Shown piece by piece: positions 10,102 to 19,299 of a DNA stretch of 64,000 nucleotides. Where the stretch lies: positions 248,001-312,000 of the forward strand of contig NZ_JACHOS010000004.1 in the NCBI RefSeq assembly GCF_014199985.1, read 5' to 3'. The position numbers and the translations under genes are program-made. The notes under the pieces are model-generated. The model ran no database searches. It worked only from the letters and a program-made list of their open reading frames with translations, and was not told where the DNA came from. Numbering within the stretch: position 1 is the stretch's first letter; the number at the start of each line of letters is the position of its first letter. The stretch is from Methylorubrum rhodesianum. GTDB taxonomy: Bacteria > Pseudomonadota > Alphaproteobacteria > Rhizobiales > Beijerinckiaceae.

Positions 10102-10650
10102 TCAGGCGACCGCCTTGCCGCCCTCTTCGCCGATCTTGATCTTCGTGTCGGTCTCGAAGGCGTAGGGCGGGATCGGTAGGTTGGTCGGCGCCGGGCCGCG
10201 GCGCACGCGGCCGACGGCGTCGAACTGCGAGCCGTGGCAGGGGCAGGACCAGCCTTCGTAATTACCCGAATGACCGATCGGCACGCAGCCGAGATGGGTG
10301 CAGTTGCCGTAGCTCACGAGCCACTGGTCGTGACCCTTCTTCACCCGGGAATCGAAGGTGGCCGGGTCGATCATGTCGGAGAGGGGCACGGCCTTCATGT
10401 CCGTGACCTCTTTCTCCGTCAGCTTGCGCACGAAGATCAGCTTGCCGCGCCAGAACACGTTGACGATCTGGCCGTCCTGGATCGGACTGAGATCCACGTC
10501 GAGCGGCGCGCCGGCCGCGACGGTCGCGGCGTCGGGCGCCATCGAGGCCACGAAGGGCCACGCCACCGCGCCGGCCCCGACGGCCAATCCCGCGCCCGTG
10601 GCGAGGAAGAGGAAATCTCGCTTGGTGCCCTGAGGCCCTTCGTCCGCCAA
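10102..10650 (-). CDS. petA: Rieske iron-sulfur protein of the bc1 complex
   Basis: Transfers electrons from ubiquinol to cytochrome c1. The 182-residue protein has an N-terminal twin-arginine-like region ([17 protein letters not shown]) that also serves as the membrane anchor, as in other bc1 Rieske subunits; note the pair is KR rather than RR. The 2Fe-2S ligands are Cys117 and His119 (CTHLGC) and Cys136 and His139 (CPCHG), with Cys122 and Cys138 forming the structural disulfide. First gene of the operon; its promoter lies in the divergent region shared with metY. Confidence 0.97.
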   Translation of the reverse strand: MADEGPQGTKRDFLFLATGAGLAVGAGAVAWPFVASMAPDAATVAAGAPLDVDLSPIQDGQIVNVFWRGKLIFVRKLTEKEVTDMKAVPLSDMIDPATFDSRVKKGHDQWLVSYGNCTHLGCVPIGHSGNYEGWSCPCHGSQFDAVGRVRRGPAPTNLPIPPYAFETDTKIKIGEEGGKAVA

Positions 10651-11066
10651 GGTGCAGCCCTCCCGTCAGCCGTCGCGCCGAGCCTCTCGCAGCGACGCTC
10701 ACGGCCGGGCTCGGCCATGCGCGCCTTGGAGGCTTTCAAATTCGAAACCCGGCGCTAGGGGAGACACCATCGCGCCGCGGCAATCAATGCGACCGTGGGT
10801 CACCGGATTGCCGTTTTATTTCCTGCGCGGCTCTCTGACATGCCAGATGCGAACATGTCCAGACTGCCGCGCTTGATGCATCGCGTGGCGCTTCACGATC
10901 CCCGGCCATCGTTACCGCGGAGCACCATGTCCCGAGCGCACGCAGCGGACGGTGGGCCTCTGCGCGACCAGCCGTTTCCGGCTTCCGTGTGGACACACAT
11001 GCAACTGCCGTGCTTGCACCGCGGAAGAGCACGGGCGTAAACGACGCGCCTTGAGGAGTTTCCGCG
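10651..11066. promoter_or_regulatory. Divergent control region between petA and metY
   Basis: No gene is supported in these 416 bases. The petA-proximal part is ordinary GC-rich DNA. The metY-proximal 90 bases contain the self-complementary segments described as a separate candidate RNA leader. I did not find a convincing -35/-10 pair for either gene. Confidence 0.5.
10982..11036 (+). promoter_or_regulatory. Possible structured metY leader (SAM-II-like question)
   Basis: CTTCCGTG (10982-10989) can pair with CGCGGAAG (11020-11027, one G-U), and CCGTGCT (11008-11014), inside that loop, is complementary to AGCACGG (11028-11034), the next bases after the first stem. The crossing pattern suggests a pseudoknot or two competing folds. 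A CTTGCA string lies just before the 3' strand of the first stem and GCGTAAA follows, both recalling parts of the SAM-II (metA) riboswitch. However, the conserved GATTT of that family is missing and there is no spacer between the two 3' strands. It lies 30 bases upstream of metY. Confidence 0.35.
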
Positions 11067-12347
11067 ATGACCGACCGCCAGCCCGGCTTCAACACCCTCG
11101 CGATCCACGCCGGCGCGACCCCCGACCCGGCCACCGGCGCGCGGGCGACGCCGATTTATCAAACGACGAGCTTCGTCTTCGACGACGTGGACCACGCCGC
11201 CTCGCTGTTCGGGCTCCAGGCTTTCGGCAACATCTACACCCGCATCACCAACCCGACGAACGCGGTGCTGGAAGAGCGCATCGCGGCGCTCGAAGGCGGC
11301 ACAGCGGCCCTCGCCGTCGCCTCGGGCCACGCCGCCGAGTTCCTGACGCTGCACGCGCTGATGCAGCCGGGCGACGAGTTCGTGGCGGCGAACAAGCTCT
11401 ACGGCGGCTCGATCAACCAGTTCAACCACTCCTACAAGAACTTCGGCTGGCAGGTGGTCTGGGCGGATACGGACGATCCGGACTCGTTCGAGCGCGCCAT
11501 CACCCCGCGCACAAAGGCAATATTTTGCGAGTCGATCGCCAATCCCGGCGGCGTGATCACCGACATCGCCGCCCTCTCGGCCATCGCCAAGCGCCACAAC
11601 ATCCCGCTCATCGTCGATAACACGATGGCGACGCCGTACCTGATCAAGCCGTTCGAGCACGGAGCCGACATCGTCGTGCATTCGGCGACCAAGTTTCTCG
11701 GCGGCCACGGCAACTCGATCGGCGGCCTCATCGTCGACGGCGGCACCTTCCAGTGGCAGGGCGACGAGCGCTACCCGATGCTGTCGCAGCCGCGCCCGGA
11801 ATATGCCGGCATGGTGCTCGCCGAGACCTTCGGCAATTTCGGCTTCGCCATCGCCGTGCGGGTGCTCAGTCTGCGCGATCTCGGGCCGGCGCTGTCACCC
11901 TTCAACGCCTTCCTGATCCTCAACGGCATCGAGACCCTGCCGCTGCGGATGCAGCGCCACTCCGACAACGCGTTGAAGGTGGCGAGCTTCCTTAGCGGGC
12001 ACGAGCTCGTGGAGTGGGTAAGCTATCCGGGCTTGGAGAGCGATCGCTACCACGCCCTGGCGCAGCGCTACACGCCCAAGGGCGCGGGCGCCGTCTTCAC
12101 CTTCGGCCTCAAGGGCGGTTACGAGGCCGGCGTGAAGCTCGTCTCGAACCTCCAGCTCTTCAGCCACCTCGCCAATATCGGCGATACCCGCTCGCTCGTG
12201 ATCCATCCCGCTTCGACCACGCACCGACAGCTCACCGACGAGCAGAAGCGGGCGGCCGGCGCCGGTCCGGAGGTGGTGCGCCTGTCGATCGGTATCGAGG
12301 ATCCGCAGGATCTCATCGACGATCTCGACGCCGCCCTGCGGGCGTAA
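11067..12347 (+). CDS. metY: O-acetylhomoserine sulfhydrylase (aminocarboxypropyltransferase)
   Basis: PLP enzyme of the Cys/Met metabolism family that makes homocysteine from O-acetylhomoserine and sulfide. The 426-residue length with the GAxPDPxTGAR start (residues 16-26) and [18 protein letters not shown] is characteristic of MetY rather than the shorter MetB/MetZ. PLP Lys209 is in [13 protein letters not shown], and the phosphate-binding YTRITNPT segment is at 57-64. A purine-rich TTGAGGAG lies about 8 bases before the ATG. It stands alone and converges with the formyltransferase-like gene, whose stop is only 4 bases away. Confidence 0.93.
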   Translation: MTDRQPGFNTLAIHAGATPDPATGARATPIYQTTSFVFDDVDHAASLFGLQAFGNIYTRITNPTNAVLEERIAALEGGTAALAVASGHAAEFLTLHALMQPGDEFVAANKLYGGSINQFNHSYKNFGWQVVWADTDDPDSFERAITPRTKAIFCESIANPGGVITDIAALSAIAKRHNIPLIVDNTMATPYLIKPFEHGADIVVHSATKFLGGHGNSIGGLIVDGGTFQWQGDERYPMLSQPRPEYAGMVLAETFGNFGFAIAVRVLSLRDLGPALSPFNAFLILNGIETLPLRMQRHSDNALKVASFLSGHELVEWVSYPGLESDRYHALAQRYTPKGAGAVFTFGLKGGYEAGVKLVSNLQLFSHLANIGDTRSLVIHPASTTHRQLTDEQKRAAGAGPEVVRLSIGIEDPQDLIDDLDAALRA

Positions 12348-12351
12348 AGCC

Positions 12352-13212
12352 TCACGCCTTGTGGGACAGCGTCAGCGCGTCCCGCAAATCCCGCGCGTCG
12401 GTGAGGCGCCGCCCCTCCCGGCGCATTCGTGCGAGCAGTGCCCGATCGGGAAAGCCGCGATAGGGCAGCACCGGCACCGACCGGCCGGCCGGGATCACCC
12501 CGGCGGAGGCGATCTCGTCGAGCACCCGATCAAGCAGCAGCCGGCCGTGCTCGTGCAGGCGCAAGGCGGCGCGGGTGGCCGTAATGCCTTCGGGCAGTGC
12601 GACTGCTTCCTGCGCTAGGATGTCCCCGGCATCGATCGCGGGGGCGAGGCGGTGGATGGTGACGCCGAATTCCTGCTTCCCATCGGCAAGCGCGTGGATC
12701 GTCGGCACCGGGCCGCGATGGTGCGGCAGCAGGCTCGGATGCAGGTTGATCCCGCCGAGGCGCGCCCGCTCCAGCGTCGCCGCCGAGAAGATCTGGTCGA
12801 AATGGAAGGTGACGATCAGGTCGGGCGCGTGCGCCGCGAAGGCCCGCGCCACCTCCGCGCCGTTGACGTCATCGATGCGCAAGGTCGGGATGCCGAGGCG
12901 GCGGCACAGGCCGGCGAGGGGCGTCGCTTCGGGCGTCCCGGCGCTGCCGGCAAGGCGCTGAGTCAGCGGCGCTAGCGGGCGCAGCAGGTCCGGCAGCCCG
13001 AAATTGACGCCGAGATAGGGCAGGAAGCCGGGACCGGACCGGGCGAGATGGCGCCGGACCTGCCCGACCAGCCCGCCGTTCGCAGGCCGCTCGGCGTTGG
13101 AGAGACCGACAAAGGCGATCGCCTCCGCGTGATCCGCCACGAAGCGCCGCACGGCGCGGGCGTTCGGCAGCGCCTCAAGCGCGAACAGGGCGATCCGCGG
13201 CGCGGCCATCAT
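12352..13212 (-). CDS. Formyltransferase-family protein
   Basis: A 286-residue protein with the formyl-transferase core. The catalytic set is present: Asn156 and His158 in GGINLHPSLLPHHRG and Asp194 in IDAGDIL. The approximately 130-residue N-terminal half is diverged from methionyl-tRNA formyltransferase and the C-terminal OB domain typical of Fmt is absent. It may therefore transfer a formyl group from N10-formyl-THF to a sugar amine or another small amine. The start at 13212 overlaps the stop of the SDR gene (ATGA), suggesting coupling and a shared role with the neighbouring polysaccharide genes. The substrate is inference. Confidence 0.8.
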   Translation of the reverse strand: MMAAPRIALFALEALPNARAVRRFVADHAEAIAFVGLSNAERPANGGLVGQVRRHLARSGPGFLPYLGVNFGLPDLLRPLAPLTQRLAGSAGTPEATPLAGLCRRLGIPTLRIDDVNGAEVARAFAAHAPDLIVTFHFDQIFSAATLERARLGGINLHPSLLPHHRGPVPTIHALADGKQEFGVTIHRLAPAIDAGDILAQEAVALPEGITATRAALRLHEHGRLLLDRVLDEIASAGVIPAGRSVPVLPYRGFPDRALLARMRREGRRLTDARDLRDALTLSHKA

Positions 13213-13976
13213 CGCCGCTGCCGGTTGCGGAAGCGGAAGCCGTGCAGGCCGGCGCTGCGGAGCCATTCCGGCACCAGAAGCGCCCCGCGGGCGAGCGCCG
13301 CCAGGATCGCCGGAAAGGCGATGACGTCCCGGTCCCGTTCCAACCCGCGGGCGATGCGGCCGGCGGCCTCGTCCGCACTCATCTCGAGCGGGCGCCAGCC
13401 CTTGATGACCCCGCCCATCGGCGTCTTCACGTAGCCGGGCGTCACCACGCTGAGGCGCACACCCAGCGGCTTCAGCTTCTGCCGCAGCGCGAGGCCGTGG
13501 GCGAGGAGAGCCGCCTTGGCGCCGCTATAGGCCGGCGCGTCGGGCAGGGGCGCGTAGGCCGCGAGCGAAGAGATCAGCGCGATCTGCCCCCGGCCGCGCC
13601 CGCTCATCAGGGTCACGCAGGGCAGCATCACGTTCAGCGCGCCAATCAGATTGATGTCCACCGTCTCGAAGGCCGTCGCCTCGGTTTCCAGGCCGCCGGA
13701 CGGATGCCCTCCGTTCACCGCGGCATTGACGATGACGAGATCGAGCGGCGTCGCCGCGTCGGTCTCACGGATCCAGGTGCCGACCGCCTCGCGCTCGCGC
13801 ACGTCGAGCAGCCGCGTGCGGACTTCGCCGCCTCGTGCCCGGCAGTCCTGCGCCACGCTCTCAAGCCGCTCCCGATCGCGGCCCGTGAGCAGGAGGCTCG
13901 CACCTGCCGCCGCGTAGAAGCGCGCGAGCGCCGCGCCGATGCCGCTCGAGGCGCCGGTGATGAGGATGACGGGCAA
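13209..13976 (-). CDS. Short-chain dehydrogenase/reductase
   Basis: NAD(P)-dependent SDR. With a TTG start at 13976 the protein is 255 residues and begins at PVILITGASSGIG, the Rossmann glycine motif. The catalytic Ser (ISSLAAY, near 136), Tyr150 and Lys154 (YSGAK) are present, and the NAAV motif replaces the usual NNAG, which is common in related polysaccharide-locus SDRs. GGAAAG lies 10 bases before the TTG. An upstream ATG at 14108 is open but would overlap the kpsS-like gene by about 60 bases with residues unlike an SDR. Four bases overlap the formyltransferase gene. Confidence 0.85.
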   Translation of the reverse strand: MPVILITGASSGIGAALARFYAAAGASLLLTGRDRERLESVAQDCRARGGEVRTRLLDVREREAVGTWIRETDAATPLDLVIVNAAVNGGHPSGGLETEATAFETVDINLIGALNVMLPCVTLMSGRGRGQIALISSLAAYAPLPDAPAYSGAKAALLAHGLALRQKLKPLGVRLSVVTPGYVKTPMGGVIKGWRPLEMSADEAAGRIARGLERDRDVIAFPAILAALARGALLVPEWLRSAGLHGFRFRNRQRR

Positions 13977-14046
13977 GGAGGCGTGTCTTTCCGCAAAGGG
14001 CCGGATCTCGGCCGAAGCGGCCTGAACCCGCTTCGAAGGCTGGCGG

Positions 14047-15354
14047 TCAATAGGCGGGAGAGAGGTTTCCGCCCCGACTGGCCTGCTCGAAAGCATCGCG
14101 GGCGGCAACGAGTGCCGTGGACGGCAGCGCCGCCTCGAGGCGCGGAACGGCTCCCGCCACCGCGCGCTCGATCGCCGAACGGGAGAAGTAGCCGCCGTTG
14201 ATCTGGGTCCGGTGCATGACCACGCGGAGGAAATCCTGCATCAGGCTCGCATCCGGTGCCTGCGGATCGCGCCAGAAGGTGTCGATGTCCCCCTGATGGG
14301 TCAGGCCCGGCAGGTTGTAGACCGCCGAACCGAAGGCCAGCGTCGGCCGCCCGCGCTCGAGGGCCAGCATGCCGACGGTGGAGTTCACGAGCACGACACC
14401 GCGGCTGCCGTCGATGAGCTTCGGCAGGTCGCCGCCGTCGATGAAGTCGAGACGGTCGTTGCAGCCATGGCGCTTGGCCGATTGGCGGGCGCGCTTGCGC
14501 CAATTCATGATGCCGCTGTCGAGCGGGTGCAGCTTTACGAGGAGCCGGGTCGGAGCCTGGGAATGCTTGGCGAAGGAGGCGATCACCCGGTCCATGAACC
14601 CCTCGACGCCGAGGAATGGCGAGTGGACACGGATCTGGTAGTCGCTGTCGAGCTGCAGCGGCAGCAGGAAGTAGTCGGCGTTGATCGCGTGATAGATCTC
14701 GTTCACCCGCGCCGCCTCGCGGCGGGTGCGCCGACGGCGGACGAACTTCCGGATCCAGCCGGCATATTCGGCGGCGATGTGATTCGGCCGATGGGTGCGG
14801 AACCCCGGATAGAGGTAGGGAAAGCCGATATTGGCGATATTGAAGCTGATGTCCCAGAGGCTGCGTCGTGCCATGTCCCCGGTCAGCGGCATGGCGCGGC
14901 CGGGCTGCGGCAGCTTGCGGGCGAGGTCCCGGATCTCCTCAGCCCGCTTGGGCAGGGTCGAGTTGCCGTTCACGCCGCCGGCCTCGCAGGTGATCCAGTA
15001 GGGTCGGACGTAGCCCTCCTCGAACACGTGAATACGCACGCCCATCGGCTTGGCGACCTGTACTGCCGCCTGATGGTAGGGCCGGCAATCGCCGAACAGC
15101 ACGATGTCGGTGACGGCGTGCGTGCGGATATAGGCTTCGAGATAAGCCTCCCAACCCTCGCGCTTGCCGCGATAATGATCCGCCGGATGGGGCCAGAACA
15201 GCCAGTCGCCGGCGGAGAAATTGATCCGCCGGACCCCGTGGCCGCGCTCGCGCAGGGCCGTGCCGAGCACCGAGAAGAACGGGGAAGCGATCCCCTGCAG
15301 GAACAGGAACGTGGCGCCTTGGCGGCCTATGGCATGGGCACGAGGCTGCGACAT
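14047..15354 (-). CDS. KpsS-like capsule polysaccharide glycosyltransferase
   Basis: 435-residue protein of the capsule polysaccharide export/biosynthesis family. KpsS-type enzymes add the beta-Kdo linker to lipid phosphatidylglycerol, on which group 2 capsules are exported. Characteristic segments are FLQGIASPFF near the N-terminus, FGDCRPYH, FEEGYVRPYWIT (the ExGxxRP motif), LLVKLHPLDSG, and the C-terminal VLVNSTVGMLALERGRPT and GLTHQGDIDTFW. Start at MSQPRAHAIGRQG (15354). It is divergent from the KpsC-like gene and followed by the SDR and formyltransferase genes on the minus strand. Confidence 0.88.
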   Translation of the reverse strand: MSQPRAHAIGRQGATFLFLQGIASPFFSVLGTALRERGHGVRRINFSAGDWLFWPHPADHYRGKREGWEAYLEAYIRTHAVTDIVLFGDCRPYHQAAVQVAKPMGVRIHVFEEGYVRPYWITCEAGGVNGNSTLPKRAEEIRDLARKLPQPGRAMPLTGDMARRSLWDISFNIANIGFPYLYPGFRTHRPNHIAAEYAGWIRKFVRRRRTRREAARVNEIYHAINADYFLLPLQLDSDYQIRVHSPFLGVEGFMDRVIASFAKHSQAPTRLLVKLHPLDSGIMNWRKRARQSAKRHGCNDRLDFIDGGDLPKLIDGSRGVVLVNSTVGMLALERGRPTLAFGSAVYNLPGLTHQGDIDTFWRDPQAPDASLMQDFLRVVMHRTQINGGYFSRSAIERAVAGAVPRLEAALPSTALVAARDAFEQASRGGNLSPAY

Positions 15355-15699
15355 TCCCAGGCGCTCAATTCCTCGTCGTGAAGCGATCTGCGTTGCGTCG
15401 TCCGGCTGAGCAACTCTCACGACAGCCTCGCGGACGACAATCGTCGCGCAGGTTGGCCGAGAGAATTTGCGGCCTTCGTTGCCGATCCGTCACGCAGCCC
15501 CTGCGACGTTCGGTCAGCCATCGTCTCGCGCCCGATTGCGGCTCCTGTGTGTCCGGTTCAATTCCATCCCCTGAAAAGTGCATCGCAAAATCCGCTCGCG
15601 GTCGTGTCACGGCGCAGGGAGCGCAGGCCATGTCCGGAGTGGCTAGTGCCGCGGCCCACGCTTGGGCTATGGAGCGGGCCTCGCCATGATCGACCCGCC
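15355..15699. promoter_or_regulatory. Divergent region between KpsS-like and KpsC-like genes
   Basis: 345 bases without a supported gene, presumably holding both promoters of the capsule genes. A GGTTCAATTCC string at about 15556 looks like a tRNA T-loop, but no acceptor, D or anticodon arms can be built around it. No clear -35/-10 pair was identified. Confidence 0.45.
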
Positions 15700-17652
15700 A
15701 TGATCGACCTGCGCCACATCGAGCCGCACGGGGATACCGGGCTGCCCCGCTCCTTCCTGCCGCTCGGGCGGACGGTTCGGCATCTGCGTGGGCAGGTCGA
15801 GGCGGCCACGGGAGTCGCGCTGACGTTCCGCTCACCCGGCCCGCCGGCCTTGTGGTCCTCGTGCGGTGCGATCGACGGCAGAGGGGCCCTTCGGGTAGCA
15901 CCGGGCCCGCTCCTCAGTCCCTACGATTCGCCCGAGGCCGGTTTTTCGAGCCTTCGCCTGCGCTACGGCGGGCGGCCCATCGGCGGAGAGACGCCGTCAC
16001 CGGATCTCAGCGATCTCCTGCGCGCGCGCGGGCTTTCGGGCTTCAACCGCTTTCCCCGCCCGATCCCGGACGCCGTGCGGAGCGCCTTCGCCGGCGAGAC
16101 GCCGCCGGCCCTCGCCCTGATCGATCCGGACACCGCCGCGTCACCGCGAAGGTTGCGCGTGTTCATAAGCCGGCTTCTCGCCGATAATCCGACGACGCGC
16201 TTCGTCGCCGCCGGCTCCGAAGGTTGCCCGCGAGAGGCAGCGCCCGTCGATCCGCGCCTGACGCTGATCGCGGCTCCGGCCGATCCCTGGTCGCTGTTTC
16301 CGCTCGCCGCGCGGATCCACGTGGCTCGCTGGGAGGCGGCCTGCGAGGCGGCGCTGGCCGGTTTCGAGATCTTCTGCCCGGATCCCGCCGCGGGTCCGCG
16401 GCCGACCGACGAGGCGGCATTCCTGGCGCTGCGCTACGGCCTGGGCGTGCATGGCTTCGACCCGTGGACGCGGCGACCGATCCCGATTGCGGAGGCGGCG
16501 GAGCGGGTGGCGTGGCTGCGCGACCGCTTCCTCGGCAACGACCGCCGCGTTGTCCTCGTCGGCGTGTCCGGCTGGAAACGAGCGGCGCTCGATGTCTTCG
16601 CCACCGGGCCGGCGGGCTCCCCCTTGCACAGCATGACCGCCGAGGAGGCGGTGGCCCTCGCCCTCAGCCATGGCGGCCGGATCCAGGCCTGGGCGACCCG
16701 CTGCCCGGAACAGCTTCCGCGCCTCTGTGCGGAGGCCGATATCCCCTTCGCGCGGATCGAGGACGGATTTCTGCGCTCCGTCGGGCTCGGCGCCAGCCTG
16801 AAGCCGGGTGCGTCCATCGTCGTGGACGACCTCGGCATCTACTACGACCCGCGGGTCGAGAGCCGGCTGGCCCGAACGCTGAAGGAGGCCGATTTTCCGG
16901 CTGGTCTGACCGCCCGCGCCGGCGCCTTGCGCGAATCGATCGTGGCGCGCCGCCTGAGCAAGTACAATGTCGGCCTTGAGGGCGGGGGCGAGGACTGGCC
17001 AACCGACCGGCGGATCGTGCTGGTGCCGGGACAGGTCGAGGACGACGCCTCGGTTCTGACCGGTTCGCCCCAGGTGCGCGGCAATCTCGCCCTCCTACGG
17101 GCGGCCCGCACCCGCAATCCGGACGCCTTCCTGCTCTACAAGCCGCATCCCGACGTCGAGGCTGGCTTCCGGCCCGGTGCGATCCCTGAGGACGAGGTGC
17201 GTCGGCTCGCCGACCGCGTGGTGGGCGGGGTCGCCATCGTCGATCTGCTCGACCGCTGCCACCACGTCGAGACCATGACCTCGCTGGCCGGCTTCGAGGC
17301 GTTGATCCGGGGCCTGACCGTCGCCGTCCACGGTCGCCCCTTCTACGCGGGATGGGGACTGACGGAGGATCTGGCGCCCGGTGCCGGGCGGGGCCGCAGA
17401 TTGTCCCTCGATGAACTGGTGGCGGGCGCACTCATCCTCTACCCGCTCTATCTCGATCCGGTCGCGATGAAGCCCTGCACCCCCGAGCAGCTGCTCGACC
17501 GTCTCAGCGAGGCTCGGGCCGCCACGCCGCCCTCGCGCCTCGCTCTGGGCACGGCGCGACACGCGACGATGCGGCTGCGCTACGCCCTGATCAATCCCAT
17601 CCTGCGCCGCCTGCGCGCCCGCCGCGGCGTGCGCAGCGAATCCGGCCGTTGA
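15700..17652 (+). CDS. KpsC-like capsule polysaccharide beta-Kdo transferase
   Basis: 650-residue protein. The C-terminal half is a clear KpsC module: IEDGFLRSVGLGASL at about 353-367, VVDDLGIYYDP, VPGQVEDDASV near 441-451, LYKPHPDVEAG near 478-488, TSLAGFEALIRG and HGRPFYAGWGLTEDL. KpsC normally has two such modules. The first half (about 1-290) is of the right size but lacks a recognisable EDGFLRS motif, so it is diverged or degenerate. KpsC partners with KpsS to build the poly-Kdo linker at the inner membrane. The start at MIDLRHIEPHG (15700) is the second of two close ATGs; the first in-frame Met upstream adds unrelated residues. Seven bases precede the next gene. Confidence 0.88.
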   Translation: MIDLRHIEPHGDTGLPRSFLPLGRTVRHLRGQVEAATGVALTFRSPGPPALWSSCGAIDGRGALRVAPGPLLSPYDSPEAGFSSLRLRYGGRPIGGETPSPDLSDLLRARGLSGFNRFPRPIPDAVRSAFAGETPPALALIDPDTAASPRRLRVFISRLLADNPTTRFVAAGSEGCPREAAPVDPRLTLIAAPADPWSLFPLAARIHVARWEAACEAALAGFEIFCPDPAAGPRPTDEAAFLALRYGLGVHGFDPWTRRPIPIAEAAERVAWLRDRFLGNDRRVVLVGVSGWKRAALDVFATGPAGSPLHSMTAEEAVALALSHGGRIQAWATRCPEQLPRLCAEADIPFARIEDGFLRSVGLGASLKPGASIVVDDLGIYYDPRVESRLARTLKEADFPAGLTARAGALRESIVARRLSKYNVGLEGGGEDWPTDRRIVLVPGQVEDDASVLTGSPQVRGNLALLRAARTRNPDAFLLYKPHPDVEAGFRPGAIPEDEVRRLADRVVGGVAIVDLLDRCHHVETMTSLAGFEALIRGLTVAVHGRPFYAGWGLTEDLAPGAGRGRRLSLDELVAGALILYPLYLDPVAMKPCTPEQLLDRLSEARAATPPSRLALGTARHATMRLRYALINPILRRLRARRGVRSESGR

Positions 17653-17659
17653 AGCCGGC

Positions 17660-19156
17660 ATGAGCCTCACGACGACGCTCGTGCCGCTGGCGGTCGCGCT
17701 CATCGGCGCCTTCGCCATTGAGGCGGTGGCTGCGCCGCGCCGCCCGAGTCTTCGGCCCGCCGATCTGGCGATCCGGTTCATCGGATACGCGCTCGTCACG
17801 CTGTTCTGGTTCCAGTTCTCGTGGCGCCCCTGGCTCGCCGCCTCGTCCTGCCTGCTGACGCTCGCAATTCTCTCGGTAGTGGATCGGCTGAAGCGCCAGG
17901 TGATCGGCGAGCCGGTGGTGTTCAGCGACCTCGCTCTGCTCGCTCAGGTGCCGCGCCACCCGCAGCTCTACTATACCCTGCCGCTCAGCGACCTTCGGAT
18001 CGCCGGGCCCCTGCTGCTCGGTCTCGCCATGGTCATCGCGTGGTACGCCCTTGAGCCGACGGCTCTGCCGGACGGGGCAGGGGCGGCCGCCCTGGCGATC
18101 CTCGGCCTGCCGGCCCTGCTGGCGGCGCTCGTCGTTGCGGGCCTGAGCAAACCCGGCCAAGCGGCGCTGCGCCGCCTCTTCCCGAGACCCGATCTCACCC
18201 GGGACGTCGCTCGCTACGGGCTGATCGCGACCATGATGGGGTACGGGCTGCGCCGTCTCGGCGAGGCGGACGTGCGCCCCTCTCCGGAAAGCGCAGAAAG
18301 CGCGGGAAGCGGTGGCGACAACGAGATCGTCGTGGTCGTCCAGCTCGAATCCTTCCTCGATCCGGCCCGGATCGGCGGTCCGGATCTTCCGGTGATGGGG
18401 CGGATCCGGGCGCAGGCGGCGCAGTACGGCCGGCTCGCGGTCCCGGCGCACGGCGCCTACACCATGCGCTCCGAGCACGCCGTCCTGACCGGTCTCGACC
18501 CCGACGGTCTCGGTTTCGGTCGCTACGACCCCTACCTTGCCCGCAAGGGCGACGAGCCGACGAGCCTCGCCCGGCTCGCCCGCGCCGCCGGCTTCGAGAC
18601 GGTGTTCGTTCATCCATTCCACCGCGATTTCTTCGACCGGGCGCAGGTGTTCCGGAGGCTCGGCTTCGACCGCCTCGTCATGGAGGAGGATTTCTCCGGT
18701 GCCGCCCGGATCGGTCCCTATATCGCCGATGTCGCGGTCGCCGAGCGCATCCTGGCCGAGATCGCGCCGGGCGGGGACCCCGCGCCCGGACGGCGCCGCT
18801 TCGTCTTCTCCGTCACCATGGAGAATCACGGCCCCTGGAATCCGGGGCGCCTCGCCGGCATCGACGAGCCGCTGGCGCAGTATTTTCACCACGTCGCCCA
18901 TACCGGTAATGCGGTGGAGCGGCTGATCGACGGGCTCGCCGGCCGAAGGGCGGTGCTCTGCGTGTTCGGCGACCACGCCCCCTCGCTGCCAGATTGCCGG
19001 CCTCCGGCTTCCGGCCCCCTCGCGACCGATTACGCCCTGTTCCGGTTCGGCCGCAGCGAAAGCGGCCCGCCGGCTCGGATCGATCTCACCGCGGCACAGC
19101 TCGGCTGTGTCCTGCGGGACGCCCTCGCCCTGAAACAAGCAGGATTGAGGGGATAA
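17660..19156 (+). CDS. LTA-synthase-like membrane sulfatase-fold protein
   Basis: 498 residues with hydrophobic segments near 4-24, 38-56, 58-74, 113-132 and 142-162 followed by a large domain, presumably periplasmic, from about 220. The domain has sulfatase/alkaline-phosphatase-fold signatures of the LTA synthase family: VVQLESF at 227-232, the nucleophile Thr268 in HGAYTMRSEHAVLTG, VTMENHGPWNP, and VFGDHAPSLP near 436-444. Such enzymes move phosphoglycerol or phosphoethanolamine onto glycans. Homologues occur in capsule loci, fitting its place 7 bases after the KpsC-like gene. The transferred group is unknown. Confidence 0.82.
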   Translation: MSLTTTLVPLAVALIGAFAIEAVAAPRRPSLRPADLAIRFIGYALVTLFWFQFSWRPWLAASSCLLTLAILSVVDRLKRQVIGEPVVFSDLALLAQVPRHPQLYYTLPLSDLRIAGPLLLGLAMVIAWYALEPTALPDGAGAAALAILGLPALLAALVVAGLSKPGQAALRRLFPRPDLTRDVARYGLIATMMGYGLRRLGEADVRPSPESAESAGSGGDNEIVVVVQLESFLDPARIGGPDLPVMGRIRAQAAQYGRLAVPAHGAYTMRSEHAVLTGLDPDGLGFGRYDPYLARKGDEPTSLARLARAAGFETVFVHPFHRDFFDRAQVFRRLGFDRLVMEEDFSGAARIGPYIADVAVAERILAEIAPGGDPAPGRRRFVFSVTMENHGPWNPGRLAGIDEPLAQYFHHVAHTGNAVERLIDGLAGRRAVLCVFGDHAPSLPDCRPPASGPLATDYALFRFGRSESGPPARIDLTAAQLGCVLRDALALKQAGLRG

Positions 19157-19299
19157 GCGTGGCTGTGCCACGGTGGTGACGCATTGCTGCGTGAGCGCTC
19201 GCCGGCCATCGGCGCATCGTGCGCGTCAATCAAGAGTCAGGCCGGGGCCCGTGTTCAATGGATCGCAGTCACTGCGCGGCTATGGGAAAAGGGGCTAAC

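Noticed and set aside
13977..14108. Longer N-terminus for the SDR starting at 14108
   Set aside because: It overlaps the KpsS-like gene and adds 44 residues unlike any SDR; the TTG at 13976 gives a normal fold start with a binding site.
15550..15570. GGTTCAATTCC, resembling a tRNA T-loop
   Set aside because: No acceptor, D or anticodon stems can be formed in the surrounding 80 bases.
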